Of a stretch of 64,000 nucleotides of DNA, positions 63,101-64,000 are shown in pieces (position 1 is the first letter of the stretch; each line of letters opens with the position of its first letter). The translations under genes and the position numbers were made by a program. Source of the DNA: Pelodictyon luteolum (GTDB lineage: Bacteria > Bacteroidota > Chlorobiia > Chlorobiales > Chlorobiaceae); NCBI RefSeq assembly GCF_001622165.1, contig NZ_LVWG01000030.1, positions 1 through 64,000 of the forward strand, read 5' to 3'. The notes beneath the pieces were generated by a model that had not been told where the DNA came from, ran no database searches, and was given only the letters and a program-made list of their open reading frames with translations.

Positions 63101-63671
63101 CAAGAACAGGCAAAAAGATGAAAGTGAAGAGGTCATACCTGATGTCGGTTATTTTGTCAATCGGTATGACCATCCGGCAACAAGTGATTCTACGGGGATT
63201 GCTTTTTTAAATAACATTGCCTCGAATATTCCTGCCAACATCACCCTCTCTCCGGCAACCTTACCAGATCTTTCTTATGTTGCGGCAGATAAGGGATATC
63301 GTCTTGTTCCGCGTCCGGGATGTCCCTTTGAGCTGGATTTCCCTGTATGGATAACTGGTGAAGTTTCAGGGCTTGTCTGTGAGGTTCAAGGGGAGATGAT
63401 TCGACCCGTTTCAGGTATTATCATCGAGGCGGTCGACGCAGATGGTAAGACAATAGGCACAACGCTATCGGGTTATGATGGCTTCTATGACTTTGAAGCT
63501 CTTCCGACAGGCCCGATCACACTCCGGATTTCGTCTGAACAGGCAGAAAAAATTGGTTTTGAGGGGGAGGCGACATGCGTTACCATACCGTCGAACGGAG
63601 GCTATATCGATAATGTCCGCCTGGTTCTCCAGAAGAAGAACCAGAATCGCACGAACACCGAGGAACTATGA
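60105..63671 (+). CDS. outer-membrane usher with duplicated N-terminal domain
   Basis: Pilus usher of 1188 residues, larger than usual. The signal peptide is about 41-65, after a long N-region, so GTG 60177 or TTG 60228 may be the real start. Residues about 84-185 and 318-434 are two copies of one domain (YLPLAAFSHLM and YIPLTEFSRLL; DDIYVATTLLAKWFS and NDIYVESQMLASWLS), joined by a Pro/Glu-rich linker. The barrel and plug follow; LGPGWDVQLFRNGALLDYRP and DIPLNYGVNELQLVFNGPQGERR are usher landmarks. A DENKNRQKDESEE segment and a carboxypeptidase-regulatory-like domain (about 1090-1175) end the protein. It exports and assembles the DUF4402 subunit, judging by neighbours. Confidence 0.82.
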   Translation: MPMRNTHKAPYPVGLKGRFSVLWRVPSRQKPRPDIHGQRLGLRIALLLSVLQLALISLGASSLQAVDKPQFYMAIVSGDWPAHSLLALKRNDTTYLPLAAFSHLMGYDLYVDLGNGRASGHGGLSGGEFNLDISASKAMVAGHSVPFDSALIVPLSDDIYVATTLLAKWFSLSIMSDMWGDMSIKRLENQQPSHPEQGVPATQPVQAVPTPTISEAPPEKTDNVSNAIEDQDVHRDSTVKVPSPEDGGGVVECPNPEPVKVHEEPTANDGVGDNGIVPELKPEPLVQEVIVGTSEPSPLNESSAGVMQSSSGFTDDDALLCLLTLYRTPLSDEFMIFATPERSYIPLTEFSRLLELGIDVDCNAKKATGYVGRPGQTFLLDIPGSSVSVSGHACSCDTSRIVVTANDIYVESQMLASWLSMHIEVNRLNAAVAVKPFVPLPLQERIAREEAGGNTWGYGVYQDPGYSRMKFPYSVLNGASVDVSLRTSFVSRSPQSPQQYNASHYTRITGDLLWMNTHADFSGQIANSSDPGLLIEDGRLRLERVDPDGNLLGPLGAKTIAFGDLSQYNNLPLIGTAVIGPGGLVSSYPISSPSLFDLVSLKGYLGPGWDVQLFRNGALLDYRPSNSFNEYEFVDIPLNYGVNELQLVFNGPQGERRTESYHYNIGQNMMKPGQWAYQASLSFPSRHSLLLNGNTSLQDDSNRPGPLMAWKSTLGLTEWLTFSNYLASAKIKGVNHSYLGSGVSGYLQSMQIDADMAFDTQQSSKAMQVGVMTSIAGVSLSGRYASLDSNWVATGGSVGYRDQLEVRAGGIRLFPFIPSTSFSTDYRRQIIDDEQRNESWGISNYNQTFGITHSHRIYLQKQMLYGTTLETSEGTSSFSWMNGALHWTGEVNYQLHPERQWNYLIMSGNIDLGDDIILTNGFNYNFPQQTWRALLSMNKQGRSALLGISLNYNSDSVWGAGLNLSMNFTREPRRSSWVMDGSSGSGYSAVSAMAFIDENKNRQKDESEEVIPDVGYFVNRYDHPATSDSTGIAFLNNIASNIPANITLSPATLPDLSYVAADKGYRLVPRPGCPFELDFPVWITGEVSGLVCEVQGEMIRPVSGIIIEAVDADGKTIGTTLSGYDGFYDFEALPTGPITLRISSEQAEKIGFEGEATCVTIPSNGGYIDNVRLVLQKKNQNRTNTEEL
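60126..60161 (+). repeat. inverted repeat within the 5' end of the usher frame
   Basis: AAAGCGCCC (60126-60134) pairs with GGGCGCTTT (60153-60161), and a T-rich stretch follows. It looks like a terminator for the chaperone gene. If so, the usher probably starts downstream of it, at GTG 60177 or TTG 60228. Confidence 0.5.
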
Positions 63672-63812
63672 TTTCCAAATCATGGGCAAGCGTGATGTTC
63701 ATGGCCCAGTTACAACAGCAAACACGCAGACTTCACCCTCACTGCTCAGCTGGAAAGGAAGCACCCCACAGGCACTGTCGGTATCACTAACAGTCATAAT
63801 GAAAAGAATGCA

Positions 63813-64000
63813 ATGAACAAGAAGATCGAATTAATGCCCGGGATCATTGCTGATCCGGTTGCCGTCGAGACCAAGGCCGGTATAATTGAATATTCATTGA
63901 CAGGATCGAATGGTCCGGTCGTCATGGTCGTGCATGGAGGCGTTGGAGGTTATGACCAGGCACGGGTCATGGCTGCACGATGGATTAATGAGAACAACTT
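63813..64000 (+). CDS. alpha/beta hydrolase, N-terminal fragment (runs off the window)
   Basis: Open frame of 62 codons from ATG 63813 to the end of the window. It reads MNKKIELMPGIIADP, then GIIEYSLTGSNGPVVMVVHGGVGGYDQARVMAARWI. This is the first strand and oxyanion-hole region (HGG followed by xGGYD) of an alpha/beta hydrolase. The rest, including the catalytic Ser, Asp and His, lies outside. No signal peptide is seen. It starts 141 bp after the usher stop, so it is probably not part of the pilus unit. Confidence 0.65.
   Translation, partial: MNKKIELMPGIIADPVAVETKAGIIEYSLTGSNGPVVMVVHGGVGGYDQARVMAARWINENN

Noticed and set aside
63475-63816. Frame overlapping the 3' end of the usher
   Set aside because: It is mostly the out-of-frame shadow of the usher; only its tail is outside and has no recognisable domain.
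1-64000. CRISPR arrays, tRNA and rRNA genes
   Set aside because: No regularly spaced repeats and no tRNA- or rRNA-like sequence were seen on either strand.

Overview
The window reads as chromosomal DNA of a moderately GC-rich Gram-negative bacterium. It has outer-membrane exporters and an usher, periplasmic chaperones, lipoproteins and a tail-specific protease. Gene content and protein style (DsrE-like periplasmic protein, CHAD and ParA neighbours, fused 5-oxoprolinase, DUF294/DnaQ pair) suggest a green sulfur bacterium of the Chlorobium/Pelodictyon type. This is inference: no photosynthesis gene or rRNA lies in the window to prove it.

Region 1 (1-14478) is an exopolysaccharide locus. An intact IS3-family element (20-1260) sits against the 5' end of a two-domain polysaccharide deacetylase/glycosidase-like protein with a membrane segment and a zinc-ribbon tail. 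Next come a GH75 chitosanase-like secreted protein and a small membrane protein that repeats the zinc-ribbon domain. After rmuC, rhlE (opposite strand) and a small Asp/Gly-rich secreted protein, the locus resumes: a ferritin-like protein split over two ORFs, a TPR/beta-barrel exporter, a processive GT2 synthase and a GH8 lipoprotein. Deacetylase, GH75, GH8, synthase and exporter together suggest a synthase-dependent, de-N-acetylated (chitosan- or PNAG-like) polymer. This is the best candidate for an undescribed system.

Region 2 (14615-27083) is a tightly overlapping DNA-repair operon: SbcD/YhaO-like nuclease, SbcC/YhaN-like ATPase, recC, recB, recD. It converges on a fused 5-oxoprolinase/hydantoinase preceded by a small winged-helix protein.

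Region 3 (31082-55456) is mostly housekeeping: mgsA, a DsrE-like protein, a DUF218 protein, an MltF-like transglycosylase, a ParA ATPase with a CYTH/CHAD protein, a BMP-family lipoprotein, an NAD-dependent epimerase-like protein, a cNMP/CBS/DUF294 protein with a DnaQ-like exonuclease, a methyltransferase, pyrC, an FAH-family protein, a 5-formyl-THF cyclo-ligase broken at a G8 tract, ppk, rpiB, a CBS protein, an S24 repressor, an M20 amidohydrolase, fba, prc and an RRM protein. Several strong terminators separate these units.

Region 4 (55534-64000) is visibly more AT-rich. It holds a 7TMR-DISM histidine kinase and OmpR-type regulator followed by a minimal chaperone-usher pilus locus: DUF4402 pilin, PapD-like chaperone, and a 1188-residue usher with a duplicated N-terminal domain. 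The window ends inside an alpha/beta hydrolase gene.
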